The notes below the pieces were generated by a model. It was not told where the DNA came from, did no database searches, and saw only the letters and a program-made list of their open reading frames with translations. DNA of 62,515 bases, taken from Mesorhizobium escarrei (GTDB lineage Bacteria > Pseudomonadota > Alphaproteobacteria > Rhizobiales > Rhizobiaceae). Positions 8,577 through 19,988 of this stretch are shown here, piece after piece; the stretch's first letter is position 1, and each line of letters begins with the position of its first letter. The translations under genes and the position numbers were made by a program. The stretch lies in NCBI RefSeq assembly GCF_935825525.1, contig NZ_CAKXZT010000140.1, positions 155,600-218,114 on the forward strand, written 5' to 3'.

Positions 8577-9764
8577 ACGCGCCGCAAGCCCGATCAGCAC
8601 AAGGCCGACCAGGGCGATCGGGATCATGGCAAAAAAGCCGTCCACGCCGAAGCGGTCGTAAAGCGGGCCGGACAGGAGCGTCACCACGGCGGTGAAAAAG
8701 CCGTTGGAGGAATAGGCGATGCCTTGCGCGGCCCCGGTGCGTTCCTCCGCGACCGTCTCACCGATCATTTTCTGCAGGCCGATCAGCACCAGCGCCACCG
8801 AAACCCCGTGCAGCGTCTGGACTGCGAAAAACCCGCCAACGCCAAGGCCAAGCGGCCAGATCAAGGGAAAGGCAATCCAGCGCACGATCGCGCCTATTCC
8901 CGCCATCACCATGATCGACACGACCGAGAAGGAACCGAAAACCCGGGTGAAGATCATGAACATGCCGATCTCGGCCAGGACACCCCAACCCCAAAGCAGC
9001 CCGACCACGGAATCGCCGATGCCGATCGATTTCCAGTAGATCGACACAAAACCGTAGAGAAACGCGTGGCTTGCGGTGATGACGCCGACGCCGATGGAGA
9101 AATACAGGAAATAGCCGTTGAGGAGTTTTGGCGCCGAGTGCTGGATGTCGGCAGCCGAAAGCGGCGAGGCACGGCGGGGACGGCCGAGCCGCGGCGCGAT
9201 CAGTGCGACGACAAGTGCGGCGCCAAAGGCCACGAAGATGATCACCGGAACAGCCTGGGCGCCGGTCGCCGACAGGATGAAACCGCCGGCAAGATTTGCG
9301 CACAGATAGGAGATCGATCCCCATTTGCGCATGTTTGCATAGTTCGAGCCGAAGCGGCGCACCCCCGACAGCGCCAGCGAATCGGCGATCGGCGAATGCG
9401 GCGTCCAGGCGACAGTAAGCGCCAGCGAAACTGCCAGCACCATGGCATAGCTCGGCGTCAAGAAATAACCGGCGGACAGCGCCAGCGATGCGGCCATCAG
9501 CGCGACATAGACATGGGCGCGGTCGCTCGCCCTGTCGGCCAGTGCCGTAAGCAATGGCGTCGTCACCACGCGCAGGAACATCGGTGCCGCGAGAACCACC
9601 GCTATCTGCTCGGCATCAAAACCGTTTGCCTGCAGCCACAGAGGAAAGTATGGCAAATGTATCCCGAGCGGCACGAAAAGCGTGAAGAAGATCAGGCCCA
9701 TGCGCAGTTCGAAATGACGCGGCTTGACGAGCTGTTCGGGTGAAAGCGGCGGCAGGGAGGACAT
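8547..9764 (-). CDS. MFS transporter of the phenylpropionate-permease-like (MFS_1_like) family
   Basis: Inner-membrane permease of about 405 residues with 12 predicted helices. The N-terminal part (RMGLIFFTLFVPLGIHLPYFPLWL) is typical of the HcaT/LacY-like MFS_1_like branch. Start 9764 (MSSLPPLSPEQ) is chosen because it begins shortly before the first helix; a longer frame to 9830 adds 22 residues of unlikely composition. The substrate cannot be read from sequence. Its 3' end converges on the epimerase gene with 30 bp overlap. Confidence 0.85.
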   Translation of the reverse strand: MSSLPPLSPEQLVKPRHFELRMGLIFFTLFVPLGIHLPYFPLWLQANGFDAEQIAVVLAAPMFLRVVTTPLLTALADRASDRAHVYVALMAASLALSAGYFLTPSYAMVLAVSLALTVAWTPHSPIADSLALSGVRRFGSNYANMRKWGSISYLCANLAGGFILSATGAQAVPVIIFVAFGAALVVALIAPRLGRPRRASPLSAADIQHSAPKLLNGYFLYFSIGVGVITASHAFLYGFVSIYWKSIGIGDSVVGLLWGWGVLAEIGMFMIFTRVFGSFSVVSIMVMAGIGAIVRWIAFPLIWPLGLGVGGFFAVQTLHGVSVALVLIGLQKMIGETVAEERTGAAQGIAYSSNGFFTAVVTLLSGPLYDRFGVDGFFAMIPIALVGLVLIGLAARSAPQRRIGR

Positions 9765-9874
9765 CAACAGGCAATCCGTCGCGCAGCATTCGACCGGCCG
9801 GCCAGCCAACGCACGCCGATCCCATAACATGGCGAAAAAAGCGATGAAACCGCCTGGACTAACGCTTCATCGCG

Positions 9875-10705
9875 TCAGGCAGCCTGAACTGCCCTGCCCT
9901 TGATGGCGACGATGTCGATCGGCACCAGCACTTCGCTGCCGACCGGAGCCTCCGGCAGGACGTGCGACCAGTGCAGGATCTCCATCTGGCCGTCGAAATG
10001 CTCGACCACCGCGGTGCAGCTCTCCACCCAGTCGCCGGTGTTGATGTATTGCACGTCCTCGTAGCTCTCGATCGCGGCATGGTGGATGTGACCGCAGATC
10101 ACGCCGTCGACATGCGAGCGGCGCGCTTCCTCGGTCAGCATGGTCTGGAACGAGCCGATGAAATTCACCGCCTTCTTGACGTTGACCTTGGCCCAGGACG
10201 AAAACGACCAGTATGGCAGGCCAAGCACCTGGCGGAGCCGCGTCACCACGCGGTTGACCAGCATCGCCGCGTCATAGGCGTAGTCGCCGAGATAGGCCAG
10301 CCAGCGCGCATTGTGGACGACGGTGTCGAACTGGTCGCCATGGATGACAAGAAAGCGTTTCCCGTCGGCGGTCTCGTGGATGACGCGGTCGGCGACGACG
10401 ATGCCGCCGAAATGCACGCCCTGAAACTGGCGCGCGAATTCGTCGTGATTGCCGGCGATGTAGGTGATGCTGGCGCCCTTTCGCGCCTTGCGCAGCAATT
10501 TCTGGACGACGTCATTGTGGCTTTGCGGCCAGTGCCAGTTCCGTCTCAGCCGCCAGCCGTCGACGATGTCGCCGACGAGATAGATGATATCGGCGTCGTG
10601 ATGGCGCAGGAAATCGATCAGGAACTCGGCCTTCGCCGCCTTCGAACCGAGATGGACGTCGGAGATGAACATGCTGCGGAATGTGCGGGGCTCTGCGCCA
10701 GGCAT
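9875..10705 (-). CDS. LpxH-like calcineurin-type metallophosphoesterase
   Basis: A 276-residue phosphoesterase related to UDP-2,3-diacylglucosamine diphosphatase. Metal-binding motifs are in order: DVH (16-18), GD (45-46), GNHD (85-88), the VIHGDQFD segment and GHIH near the C-terminus. ATG 10705 is preceded by GGTGAG at proper spacing; a longer start at 10807 has no support. LpxH removes UMP in lipid A synthesis, but rhizobia commonly use LpxI for that step and carry LpxH-like paralogues of unclear role. The substrate therefore remains open. It is transcribed divergently from the SDR gene. Confidence 0.8.
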   Translation of the reverse strand: MPGAEPRTFRSMFISDVHLGSKAAKAEFLIDFLRHHDADIIYLVGDIVDGWRLRRNWHWPQSHNDVVQKLLRKARKGASITYIAGNHDEFARQFQGVHFGGIVVADRVIHETADGKRFLVIHGDQFDTVVHNARWLAYLGDYAYDAAMLVNRVVTRLRQVLGLPYWSFSSWAKVNVKKAVNFIGSFQTMLTEEARRSHVDGVICGHIHHAAIESYEDVQYINTGDWVESCTAVVEHFDGQMEILHWSHVLPEAPVGSEVLVPIDIVAIKGRAVQAA

Positions 10706-10824
10706 TGGATTCTCACCGTTGCTCTCGTGCAGCCTATGCCCCGATTCATGCAACAACCGTATGACGGTTGCGATTGGTCCAGCCCCAAGAGTAGGTTGCG
10801 ACCCCAATCAGTGGAGAAATCGCC

Positions 10825-11604
10825 ATGGATCTCGGTATTCGCGGAAAAAAGGCCATCGTCTGTGCTTCGAGCAAGGGCCTTGGGCGCGGTTGCGCCATGG
10901 CGCTGGCCGAGGCCGGCTGTGATCTGGTCGTCAACGGGCGCAACGCCGACCAACTGGCCAAGACCGCCGCCGAACTGCGCGAAAGATTTGGCGTTGAGGT
11001 GACCGAGATCGTCGGCGACGTGTCGAAGCCCGAGGTGCAGAAGGCGCTGCTTGCCGCCTGTCCCGATCCCGATATCCTCGTCAACAACAATGGCGGACCG
11101 CCGCTTCGCGATTTCCGCGAGCTCGACCGCGAAAAAATCCTCGAAGGCGTCACCCAGAACATGGTGACCCCGGTCGAACTGGTTCAGGCTGTGATCGACG
11201 GCATGGCCAAGCGCGGCTTCGGCCGCATCGTCAACATCACCTCGCTGTCAGTCTATGTTCCCATTCCAGGGCTCGATCTGTCGTCCGGCGCGCGCGCCGG
11301 CCTGACCTCGTTCCTTGCCGGCGTCGCGCGGACGGTGATCGACCGCAACGTGACGATCAACAACATGCTGCCGGGCAAGCTAGACACCGACCGGCTGCGC
11401 CCCGCGCGCGAAGCGGGCACACCGGAAGATCCGGCTGCCGCCGCCGCACGCAAGACCCAGGCAGCAGCCAACGTTCCGGCCAAGCGGCTCGGCACGCCGG
11501 AGGAATTCGGCCAGATCTGCGCCTTCCTGTGCTCGGTTCATGCCGGCTACCTGACCGGTCAGAACATACCGGTCGATGGTGGCCTCTACGTCAGCGCGTT
11601 CTAG
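10825..11604 (+). CDS. Short-chain dehydrogenase/reductase-like protein with a degenerate active site
   Basis: A 259-residue Rossmann protein resembling 3-oxoacyl-ACP reductase. The cofactor motif is ASSKGLGRG (14-22) rather than TGxxxGxG, and the structural motif is NNNGG (87-91). The catalytic Ser is retained (Ser140), but the YxxxK positions read Ser153 and Arg157 (segment LDLSSGARAGL), so both Tyr and Lys are replaced. A branch of SDR proteins with imperfect NAD motif and tetrad is known (BKR-like, SDR-like), and this fits it. It may bind nucleotide or act by another mechanism. GGAG precedes the ATG. Confidence 0.8.
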   Translation: MDLGIRGKKAIVCASSKGLGRGCAMALAEAGCDLVVNGRNADQLAKTAAELRERFGVEVTEIVGDVSKPEVQKALLAACPDPDILVNNNGGPPLRDFRELDREKILEGVTQNMVTPVELVQAVIDGMAKRGFGRIVNITSLSVYVPIPGLDLSSGARAGLTSFLAGVARTVIDRNVTINNMLPGKLDTDRLRPAREAGTPEDPAAAAARKTQAAANVPAKRLGTPEEFGQICAFLCSVHAGYLTGQNIPVDGGLYVSAF

Positions 11605-11722
11605 TCCCTAACGCTTGGTACCCGCTGGGAACGCCGGGAGACGATCCATCTCGGCCGTTCTTGTCAGGAAGCGACGGCCCTGAAAGCAGGGATATGATGG
11701 CCCCTTCCCGCGCTGGCCGCCG

Positions 11723-12691
11723 CTACAGTGAATAGGGCCATTCGTCCGGCACGAAGCGATAGGCGTCGCCATCGCGCGCCACATGGCCGATGCCGGGGAA
11801 CGGCAAATGCATGCCGGCGATCAGCATCCGGTCAGCAGCGACCCGGTCGAGCGTCCGCTTGCGCGTTTCGGCAGCCAGCTTGGAATCGACATCGAAGGCG
11901 ATGCTCCAGTCCGGGCGCGCGAACTGGTAGCTCGCCATGTGCACGACATCGCCCCAGACGAACAGCGCCTCGCCGTCCGATTCGACGATGAAGCCGGCAT
12001 GGCCCGGCGTGTGGCCGGGCAATGGTACGGTGCGGATCGAGCCGACCGCCTCGCGCTCGCCGTCCACTTGCCGCAGGCGGTCCGCATAAGCGGCGGCAGC
12101 CCGGCGTGCCCCGATAAAGAACGGCTTTGCCTCGTCCGGCGCTTGGTTCATGTTCGCGTCGTCATGCCAGAAGGCGTAATCGGCGGCGGTGACGATGAGC
12201 TCGGCATTGGGAAACAGCGCCTGGCCGGCGGGAGTCAGCACGCCGTTGATATGGTCGGGATGCATGTGGGTAATCAGCAATGTGTCGATTTGGTCCGGAG
12301 AGACGCCGGCCGCCTCGATAGCGGCCGGAAGTCGGCCGAGTGACGGGCCCATGCTGTCCGACGTACCGGCGTCGACGAGCACCAGACGGTCGCCCAGATT
12401 GATGAGATATGCATTGACGGGTGCGCGGCGCGGTCCGGGCTTCTGGAAGCTGGCCTCAGCCAGCCGCTCCGCATCGGCCTCAGCGAGCCCGATGACCAAC
12501 TCGGAACCAATGTCGATATAGCCGTCCAGCAGCGCCGTGACCTCGATCGAACCCACCTTGCGGCGCAGCGCGCCAAGGGTCGGGGCGTGAGCCAGCGGCG
12601 CGCGGGCCAGTGCCGGAACGGAGGCGCCGGCTAGAAGGGCGCCGCCGGCTAGGCCGGCACTGGCGAGAAAATGACGGCGGGAAAGCGTCAT
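11723..12691 (-). CDS. Tat-exported metallo-beta-lactamase-fold hydrolase
   Basis: A 322-residue periplasmic MBL-fold hydrolase. The N-terminus has a twin-arginine signal (SRRHFLAS) and a hydrophobic region ending about residue 30 (ALA). The metal motif HMHPDH is followed by a downstream His (LPGHTPGH), Asp (VWGDVVHM) and a C-terminal HLPFPGIGH. This pattern is that of the broad MBL family including lactonases and organophosphate-type hydrolases. Start ATG 12691 is preceded by GGAG. It is divergent from the LysR gene at 12835, which probably regulates it. The substrate is unknown. Confidence 0.85.
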   Translation of the reverse strand: MTLSRRHFLASAGLAGGALLAGASVPALARAPLAHAPTLGALRRKVGSIEVTALLDGYIDIGSELVIGLAEADAERLAEASFQKPGPRRAPVNAYLINLGDRLVLVDAGTSDSMGPSLGRLPAAIEAAGVSPDQIDTLLITHMHPDHINGVLTPAGQALFPNAELIVTAADYAFWHDDANMNQAPDEAKPFFIGARRAAAAYADRLRQVDGEREAVGSIRTVPLPGHTPGHAGFIVESDGEALFVWGDVVHMASYQFARPDWSIAFDVDSKLAAETRKRTLDRVAADRMLIAGMHLPFPGIGHVARDGDAYRFVPDEWPYSL

Positions 12692-12834
12692 GGCATCATC
12701 TCCGGTTGGGGGGATCGTAGAGGCTCCAGGTCAGAGCAAGACGGGTCTACTTCATGGGTTCAGCTTTTCGAACTTGCCTGAATCTTATATTGGCTATTAC
12801 CCTTGCTTATTAATCACGTCGGGGAGTTGCTATC

Positions 12835-13839
12835 ATGGACCGCCTGACCGAGCTGACCAGCTTCATACGCGCCTCCGAGACCGGCAGCTTCTCGGCGGCA
12901 GCGCGCGAGCTGGGCTTGAGCCAGCCGGCCGTCAGCCAGCAGATCCGCGCATTGGAAAAGCGCCTCGGCGTCCGACTCTTTGACCGTACGACGCGGTATG
13001 TTTCTCCGACGGACGCCGGCCGACGCTATCTGCAGCGTGCCCGCGACATCGTCGAGCGCCTCGAGGAGGCGGACCGCAGCGTCGGTTGTCTCGAATCAAA
13101 GATGTGCGGACGTCTTGCCGTCGGCGCGCCGGCCAGCTTCGGCGCAGGTGTGCTCGGCAACTATCTGATCGAGTTCAAGCGCGCCTATCCGGAACTGATG
13201 CTCGACGTGGCACTGACCGACAGTTTCGTCGACGTAATCGCAGAGCGGCTCGACGTTGTGATCCGCATGGGGACCATCGATGACGATCGGCTGATCGTGC
13301 GCAAGCTGGGTGTGATGGAGCGACGCCTCGCGGCAACGCCGGACTATCTCGACCGGATGGGCAGGCCGCGGCGGCCTGAGGATCTTGCCGAGCATGACTA
13401 CCTGCTTTACGCCCACATCACGACGCGCGACATCGTTCCGCTCACCGGCCCAGGCGGCCAAAAGGCCGAGGTGCGGATCCGGCCGGCCATGTGCTCCAAC
13501 AATTCGCTCCTTAACCAGCAGGCACTGCTGTCTGGCATCGGCATCGGCCTCGGGCACAAGGTTATACTCGACCCGCTCGTCGCCCAAGAGCGGCTCGAAT
13601 ATGTGCTGCCTGACTGGCACTACGCACCGCATCACGTGCATGCGGTCTATCCGTCGAACCGCTTCATACCATTGAAGGTCAGGCGGTTCGTTGACGGCTT
13701 CACCGAGCACCTCGCCGCGATGGGTGCGCTCATCGATGACAAAAAAAGCATGTATATGCGCAGGGAAATGGCGGAGACGGGAGAGTCGAGATGTGGCGCG
13801 GCGGAGATAGGCGTAGCCCCGCAACCGCGCGGTGAGTAG
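12835..13839 (+). CDS. LysR-family transcriptional regulator
   Basis: A 334-residue regulator. The N-terminal winged helix (SFIRASETGSFSAAARELG, then SQPAVSQQIRALEKRLGVRLFDR) is typical of LysR proteins, and the effector-binding domain covers about residues 90-300. GGGAG precedes the ATG. It is divergent from the Tat-exported MBL hydrolase across a 143-bp gap, the classical arrangement for a LysR protein and its target. The C-terminal tail of about 30 residues (after IDDKKSMYMRREM) is longer than usual and of low complexity. Confidence 0.9.
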   Translation: MDRLTELTSFIRASETGSFSAAARELGLSQPAVSQQIRALEKRLGVRLFDRTTRYVSPTDAGRRYLQRARDIVERLEEADRSVGCLESKMCGRLAVGAPASFGAGVLGNYLIEFKRAYPELMLDVALTDSFVDVIAERLDVVIRMGTIDDDRLIVRKLGVMERRLAATPDYLDRMGRPRRPEDLAEHDYLLYAHITTRDIVPLTGPGGQKAEVRIRPAMCSNNSLLNQQALLSGIGIGLGHKVILDPLVAQERLEYVLPDWHYAPHHVHAVYPSNRFIPLKVRRFVDGFTEHLAAMGALIDDKKSMYMRREMAETGESRCGAAEIGVAPQPRGE

Positions 13840-13933
13840 CTGTCGGGTGGACGGAGCCGCAAAGCCTGGAGGCGGACGACCTGACACCGTTGCGGCTGCT
13901 GCTCCCGCAGGACCCATGAACTACCCTTCCTGG

Positions 13934-15007
13934 TCATTCCTCCTGCCGATCGAGAAACCGCTTCACGGCGTCGAGGAACACACCGCGCCCTGCGGCCTCG
14001 CGGTCGAGATGCATGAAGTGCGTAGCGTCCGGGATGTCCAGGCGTTCCGCTTTTGGTGCTTCGTCTACGATTGTCTTCGCATCCTCCGGTCGGCTCCAGA
14101 AATCCCGTCCGGAGCGGATGACGAGCACCGGCATGGTGAGCGCCGCCGCCGACCATTGCCGGCGATCGAACGCGAGTTCGAAACTGTCGGCCATGGCGCC
14201 GCTCGGTGACCGGAAACTCGGCGGCTGGCGCGTCGACGCCGTCTCGTCGGAGGCGAGTGCCGCATCACCATAGGCCGCGGCCACCGCGGGATCGCGCCAC
14301 TGAGCCTTGTCCGCGACCGGGATGCTGTCGTCCCAGGCGGTGAACAGGCTTGGACGTGTACTCAGCCGATAACCGCCGAACGCATGGACATTGAACGTCC
14401 CGGGCCGGTCGGGATTTTCAAGCGGTGAGCCGGTGCCAAGGGTGGGGTGCTGGTCTGAGCCTCCATATAGGGTGTTGTAGAGGATGAGCCGATCAACCGT
14501 CTGCGGAAACCGGCTGGCATAGGCGCCGGCCCAATGCCCGCCGGTGGCCCAGCCGACAAGGCTGACCCTCGAGACGTCGCTCCATTTCGCGATGGCGTCG
14601 ACCGCTGCGGAAATATCCGCCACGACGTCTTCGGTGCGCATCAGGGGAGCGGACTTGTCCGGCGGCCTGTCCATGGCCGCAGGGCGGCTCGATGCGCCGT
14701 AGCCGCGAAGATCCAGGACATAGACAAGGTGCCCGTCCGCCGCGAGGTCGGCGGCAAGCGATCCGCCCGCAACAGGCAGATCGAAGGACGCAACGCCGGG
14801 CACGCGTGCGCCATGGATCAGGAGGACGGAGGAGTTGGCTTCGGTCGCTGCGCCAGGACGGCGCACCTCCCGGACGAAGAGGCGCTCGCCCGTCGATAGT
14901 TCGACGAACCTGTCGGCCCGGACAAGATCCGGCTCTCCTGCCGGAACTGGAGCCGCGGCCATCATGGCTGCTGCGAGCACAAGAGGAAAGGCGGTGAAAT
15001 GGGACAT
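13934..15007 (-). CDS. Exported alpha/beta-hydrolase-fold protein lacking the nucleophilic serine
   Basis: About 357 residues with a signal peptide ending near the ALA/PVPAG region. The alpha/beta-hydrolase fold is clear: oxyanion segment LLIHGARVPG, then VLDLRGYGASSRP, nucleophile elbow, acid region VIRSGRDFW and catalytic His in DATHFMHLD. The elbow reads GWATGG instead of GxSxG; the codon at 14546-14548 is GCC (Ala154), so the nucleophile is missing. ATG 15007 is chosen because GGAG lies 8 bases upstream. It is divergent from the LysR gene at 15104, its likely regulator. Confidence 0.8.
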   Translation of the reverse strand: MSHFTAFPLVLAAAMMAAAPVPAGEPDLVRADRFVELSTGERLFVREVRRPGAATEANSSVLLIHGARVPGVASFDLPVAGGSLAADLAADGHLVYVLDLRGYGASSRPAAMDRPPDKSAPLMRTEDVVADISAAVDAIAKWSDVSRVSLVGWATGGHWAGAYASRFPQTVDRLILYNTLYGGSDQHPTLGTGSPLENPDRPGTFNVHAFGGYRLSTRPSLFTAWDDSIPVADKAQWRDPAVAAAYGDAALASDETASTRQPPSFRSPSGAMADSFELAFDRRQWSAAALTMPVLVIRSGRDFWSRPEDAKTIVDEAPKAERLDIPDATHFMHLDREAAGRGVFLDAVKRFLDRQEE

Positions 15008-15056
15008 GGTCATATCTCCGACCGTAATCGCGTTTCGCAAAGACTGTCAGCTATTC

Positions 15057-15105
15057 GATATCTTTTCGATGACCTATTTGAGCGCGTTTGATATCGTCAA
15101 GATAT
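15057..15105. promoter_or_regulatory. Putative LysR operator in the divergent hydrolase/LysR gap
   Basis: The 96-bp gap holds GATATC at 15057-15062 and an inverted repeat ATATC, five bases, GATAT at 15091-15105. The latter covers the LysR start codon. Interrupted dyads of this size are usual LysR-type sites and would allow autorepression. Assignment is by context only. Confidence 0.4.
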
Positions 15106-15988
15106 GGAACTTCGGCACTTGCGACATTTCCTCGCCGTTGCGGAGGAATTGCATATGGGGCGTGCCGCACTGCGGCTGGCCATGGCGCAGCCTCCGCTTA
15201 GTCAATCGATCGGTCGACTGGAGAAAGAACTCGGCGTCAAGCTGTTCGAGCGGGCCAACCGCCGCCTGACCTTGACCCGCGCCGGCGCGGCCTTCGTGGA
15301 GGAGGCGCGGGCATCGGTACTGCACGCCGATGCGGCGCTTCACGTCGCCCGCGCAGCGCATGACGGCGAAGCTGGCGAGATCAGGATCGGCTTCGTGTCG
15401 GCGGCTCTCTACGAACATCTGCCGCATCTCCTATCCCGGCTTCGCCAAAAATATCCGGACATCCATCCAAAGCTCATCGAGGTGTCCACCAATGAGCAGA
15501 TTGCGGCGCTGTCGAGGAGTGAGATCGACATCGGTTTCGTGCATCCGCCGCTCGGGACTGACGAACGTCTCGACGTCCATGACTTTCCTGCTGAAGATCT
15601 TATCGCGGTTCTGCCTGATGACCGGCGGACGCATGGGGTGACGCTGACGGACATCGCCCGCCACGGGCTCATCATGTTTCCGGCTGCACAAGGCCCGGCG
15701 CTCCATGCCCGCATCATGGACACGTTCACCAAGGCTGGTCTCGAGGTGCGGATCATACAGGAGGCAACGCGGGCACTGACCATGCTCTCGCTCGTAGCCG
15801 CCGGCTTGGGCGCGGCCCTGCTGCCACGATCGACGCAGCACCTTGTGTTTCAGGGCGTCCGCTATGCAGCGATCGCCGACGTATCGCTGCCCGCCTGGCC
15901 ACTTGCCGTGATCGCGAAACGGCGGCCACGGCCGGCGATTGTCGATAGCGTCTGGAAACTGCTTGAGGCTCGTCCAGACGTGAGTTGA
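15104..15988 (+). CDS. LysR-family transcriptional regulator
   Basis: A 294-residue LysR protein of the CbbR/BenM/CatM-like group: MELRHLRHFLAVAEELHMGRAA helix-turn-helix start, then QPPLSQSIGRLEKELGVKLFER, and an effector domain with IRIGFVSAALYEHLP. No Shine-Dalgarno site is visible before the ATG, and a dyad overlaps it. It is divergent from the exported hydrolase-fold protein. The effector is unknown. Confidence 0.9.
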   Translation: MELRHLRHFLAVAEELHMGRAALRLAMAQPPLSQSIGRLEKELGVKLFERANRRLTLTRAGAAFVEEARASVLHADAALHVARAAHDGEAGEIRIGFVSAALYEHLPHLLSRLRQKYPDIHPKLIEVSTNEQIAALSRSEIDIGFVHPPLGTDERLDVHDFPAEDLIAVLPDDRRTHGVTLTDIARHGLIMFPAAQGPALHARIMDTFTKAGLEVRIIQEATRALTMLSLVAAGLGAALLPRSTQHLVFQGVRYAAIADVSLPAWPLAVIAKRRPRPAIVDSVWKLLEARPDVS

Positions 15989-16200
15989 CCGCCCGCGACT
16001 CGACACGCCCGGCCGCGCGACGCGCTCGATGACATCCGCACCGGCCGCGACAAGGCAGGTGAGGATTTCAGCGCAACGATCTGACATGGTATGGTTTTCC
16101 ACGATCCTTCCCCCTATTTGGCGGTTGCGTCATTTGGCACCGTGAAAAACCAACGCTGCATGCTAAAAGGGCTTCAAGGCAGGATCGCAGGGAGGCCCGT

Positions 16201-18543
<2,343 letters not shown>

Positions 18544-18608
18544 GCTAAATGAACAGTTAACCGCAGACGCGGTAACCTTCGCAATGGACGAGGCGGGCGG
18601 AGTTCCGG

Positions 18609-19988
18609 ATGGGCGGGAGGTGGAAGCTGACGCATGCCGCCGCATCAACTGTCCAGGTCGGCGCCGCCCCTCATCGCCCTGCCGGGCACTTCTCCCCGAA
18701 TAGTGACGGGGAGAAGGGGGCAGGCCGCAGCCTCGGCGCCCTGGCTGCGACGCTGGTGATTGGCGAAACCGTCGATGACAGCGCCCCTCTCCCCGTCCCT
18801 ATACGGGGAGAGGATGCCGGCAGGCAGGTGAGGGGCAGCGCCAACGACCGGGGCGAGAAACCGCTAAAGCTGACGCGTGCCGCAGCGCTGCTCGGTGCCC
18901 TGGCGCTGTCAGGCTTTGCCGCCACCGAACTACAGGCCGCCTCCGGTGTTTGCCGGCAGCTGGAAGCCGATCTCGCGGCCGCTTCGCGCGGTGGCGGCAG
19001 CAAGCCGGACCTGCTCAGGAAATATGATGATGCAATCGTGCGGCAGCGCCAGCAGATTTCAAAGGCCGTCAGCCAATCCAGCCGCGCCGGCTGCGGCTTT
19101 TCGCTGTCGCGCCGTAACGCCAACGCATGCGCCACACTCGACGCCACCATCGATCGCATGGCCGCCAATCTCGACAGTTTGCAAGCCAAGCGCGCTGAAC
19201 TCGCCGGCGGCGGCTCCCGCCGCGATCGCGCACGCATTTTGGCCTCGCTTGACGCCAATGGCTGTCGCGATGATGCGGCGCCGCCAAAGCCGGCAACGGG
19301 CCGCAACGCCAGCCGTGGAACCGGCGACCGAAACTTGCTCGACCGGCTTTTGGGCAGCGACGCAATTGGACCCGGCGCGCCCGACCGGCCTGAAGAGCCC
19401 AATCAAGCCGTAGGCCCGCGCGACATCCGCACCATGCTCGATAATGCCGACGACATGGGCCAGCCGCACGGCGAATTCCGCACCATGTGCGTGCGCACCT
19501 GCGACGGCTATTTCTTCCCGATGTCGAATGCTGCCTCGCTGAGCGATTTCGAGCGCGACCAGAAGAACTGCGATTCGAGTTGCCCCGGCACCGAGATGCA
19601 GGTGTTTTATACGCGCGGCTTTGGCGCGGACTCGGGCGGCATGACGTCTTCGGTAACCGGCCGGCCCTACAGCGAACTTCCGACCGCCTATCTCTACAAG
19701 CAGCCCGCGCGCCCGCCGGCCTGCGGCTGCAACGCTGCACAGAATTTCGAAATCATTGCCGGCAACCCGCCAAGCCCGAAACAGGCTGACCCCGCCGATC
19801 TCGAGAGTTTGGCCAATGTCGAAGGCCGGCTCGATCGCGAAGCCATCGAGCGCCTCGCCGTCAAGCCCGCGCCGACGACCTTGCCGCCGCCGGAACAGCG
19901 CAGGATCAGGGTCGTCGGGCCAACGTTCCTTCCCGACCCAGCAGCGGCAACAGATCTGCAAGCTCCGGTCCCGAGGGCTGCCCGGTAA
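18609..19988 (+). CDS. DUF2865 exported protein with a mosaic repeat inside its signal-peptide region
   Basis: The frame is open for 459 residues. The mature part begins with AASGVCRQLEADL, and the hallmark MCVRTCDGYFFPMSN Cys motif of DUF2865 lies near residue 300. ATG 18609 has GGAG six bases upstream and encodes MGGRWKLTHAAA. Residues 87-96 read KLTRAAALLG and are followed by a hydrophobic stretch and an AxA site. Between them lie 81 codons derived from the palindromic element at 18663-18838. A GTG at 18828 would restart just before the signal peptide. The true start is therefore uncertain: either the long form exists or GTG 18828 is used. The 3' end overlaps gltX by 83 bp, convergently. 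Confidence 0.75.
   Translation: MGGRWKLTHAAASTVQVGAAPHRPAGHFSPNSDGEKGAGRSLGALAATLVIGETVDDSAPLPVPIRGEDAGRQVRGSANDRGEKPLKLTRAAALLGALALSGFAATELQAASGVCRQLEADLAAASRGGGSKPDLLRKYDDAIVRQRQQISKAVSQSSRAGCGFSLSRRNANACATLDATIDRMAANLDSLQAKRAELAGGGSRRDRARILASLDANGCRDDAAPPKPATGRNASRGTGDRNLLDRLLGSDAIGPGAPDRPEEPNQAVGPRDIRTMLDNADDMGQPHGEFRTMCVRTCDGYFFPMSNAASLSDFERDQKNCDSSCPGTEMQVFYTRGFGADSGGMTSSVTGRPYSELPTAYLYKQPARPPACGCNAAQNFEIIAGNPPSPKQADPADLESLANVEGRLDREAIERLAVKPAPTTLPPPEQRRIRVVGPTFLPDPAAATDLQAPVPRAAR
18663..18838. repeat. Rhizobial mosaic element inside a reading frame (copy A2)
   Basis: The left half (18663-18720) has GCCCCTCATCGCCCTGCC and a CTTCTCCCCG/CGGGGAGAAG hairpin. The right half (18782-18838) has CTCTCCCCGT/ATACGGGGAGAG followed by GGTGAGGGGC. 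The halves are separated by a spacer containing ATTGGCGAAA, a word also next to the elements at 36.9 and 62.4 kb. It is the same family as 3249-3332. It lies in frame inside the DUF2865 gene. Confidence 0.75.

Noticed and set aside
15989..16200. Possible minus-strand small protein (MSDRCAEILTCLVAAG...) before maeB
   Set aside because: Only about 40 residues look protein-like, then the frame runs antisense through the LysR gene; no support.
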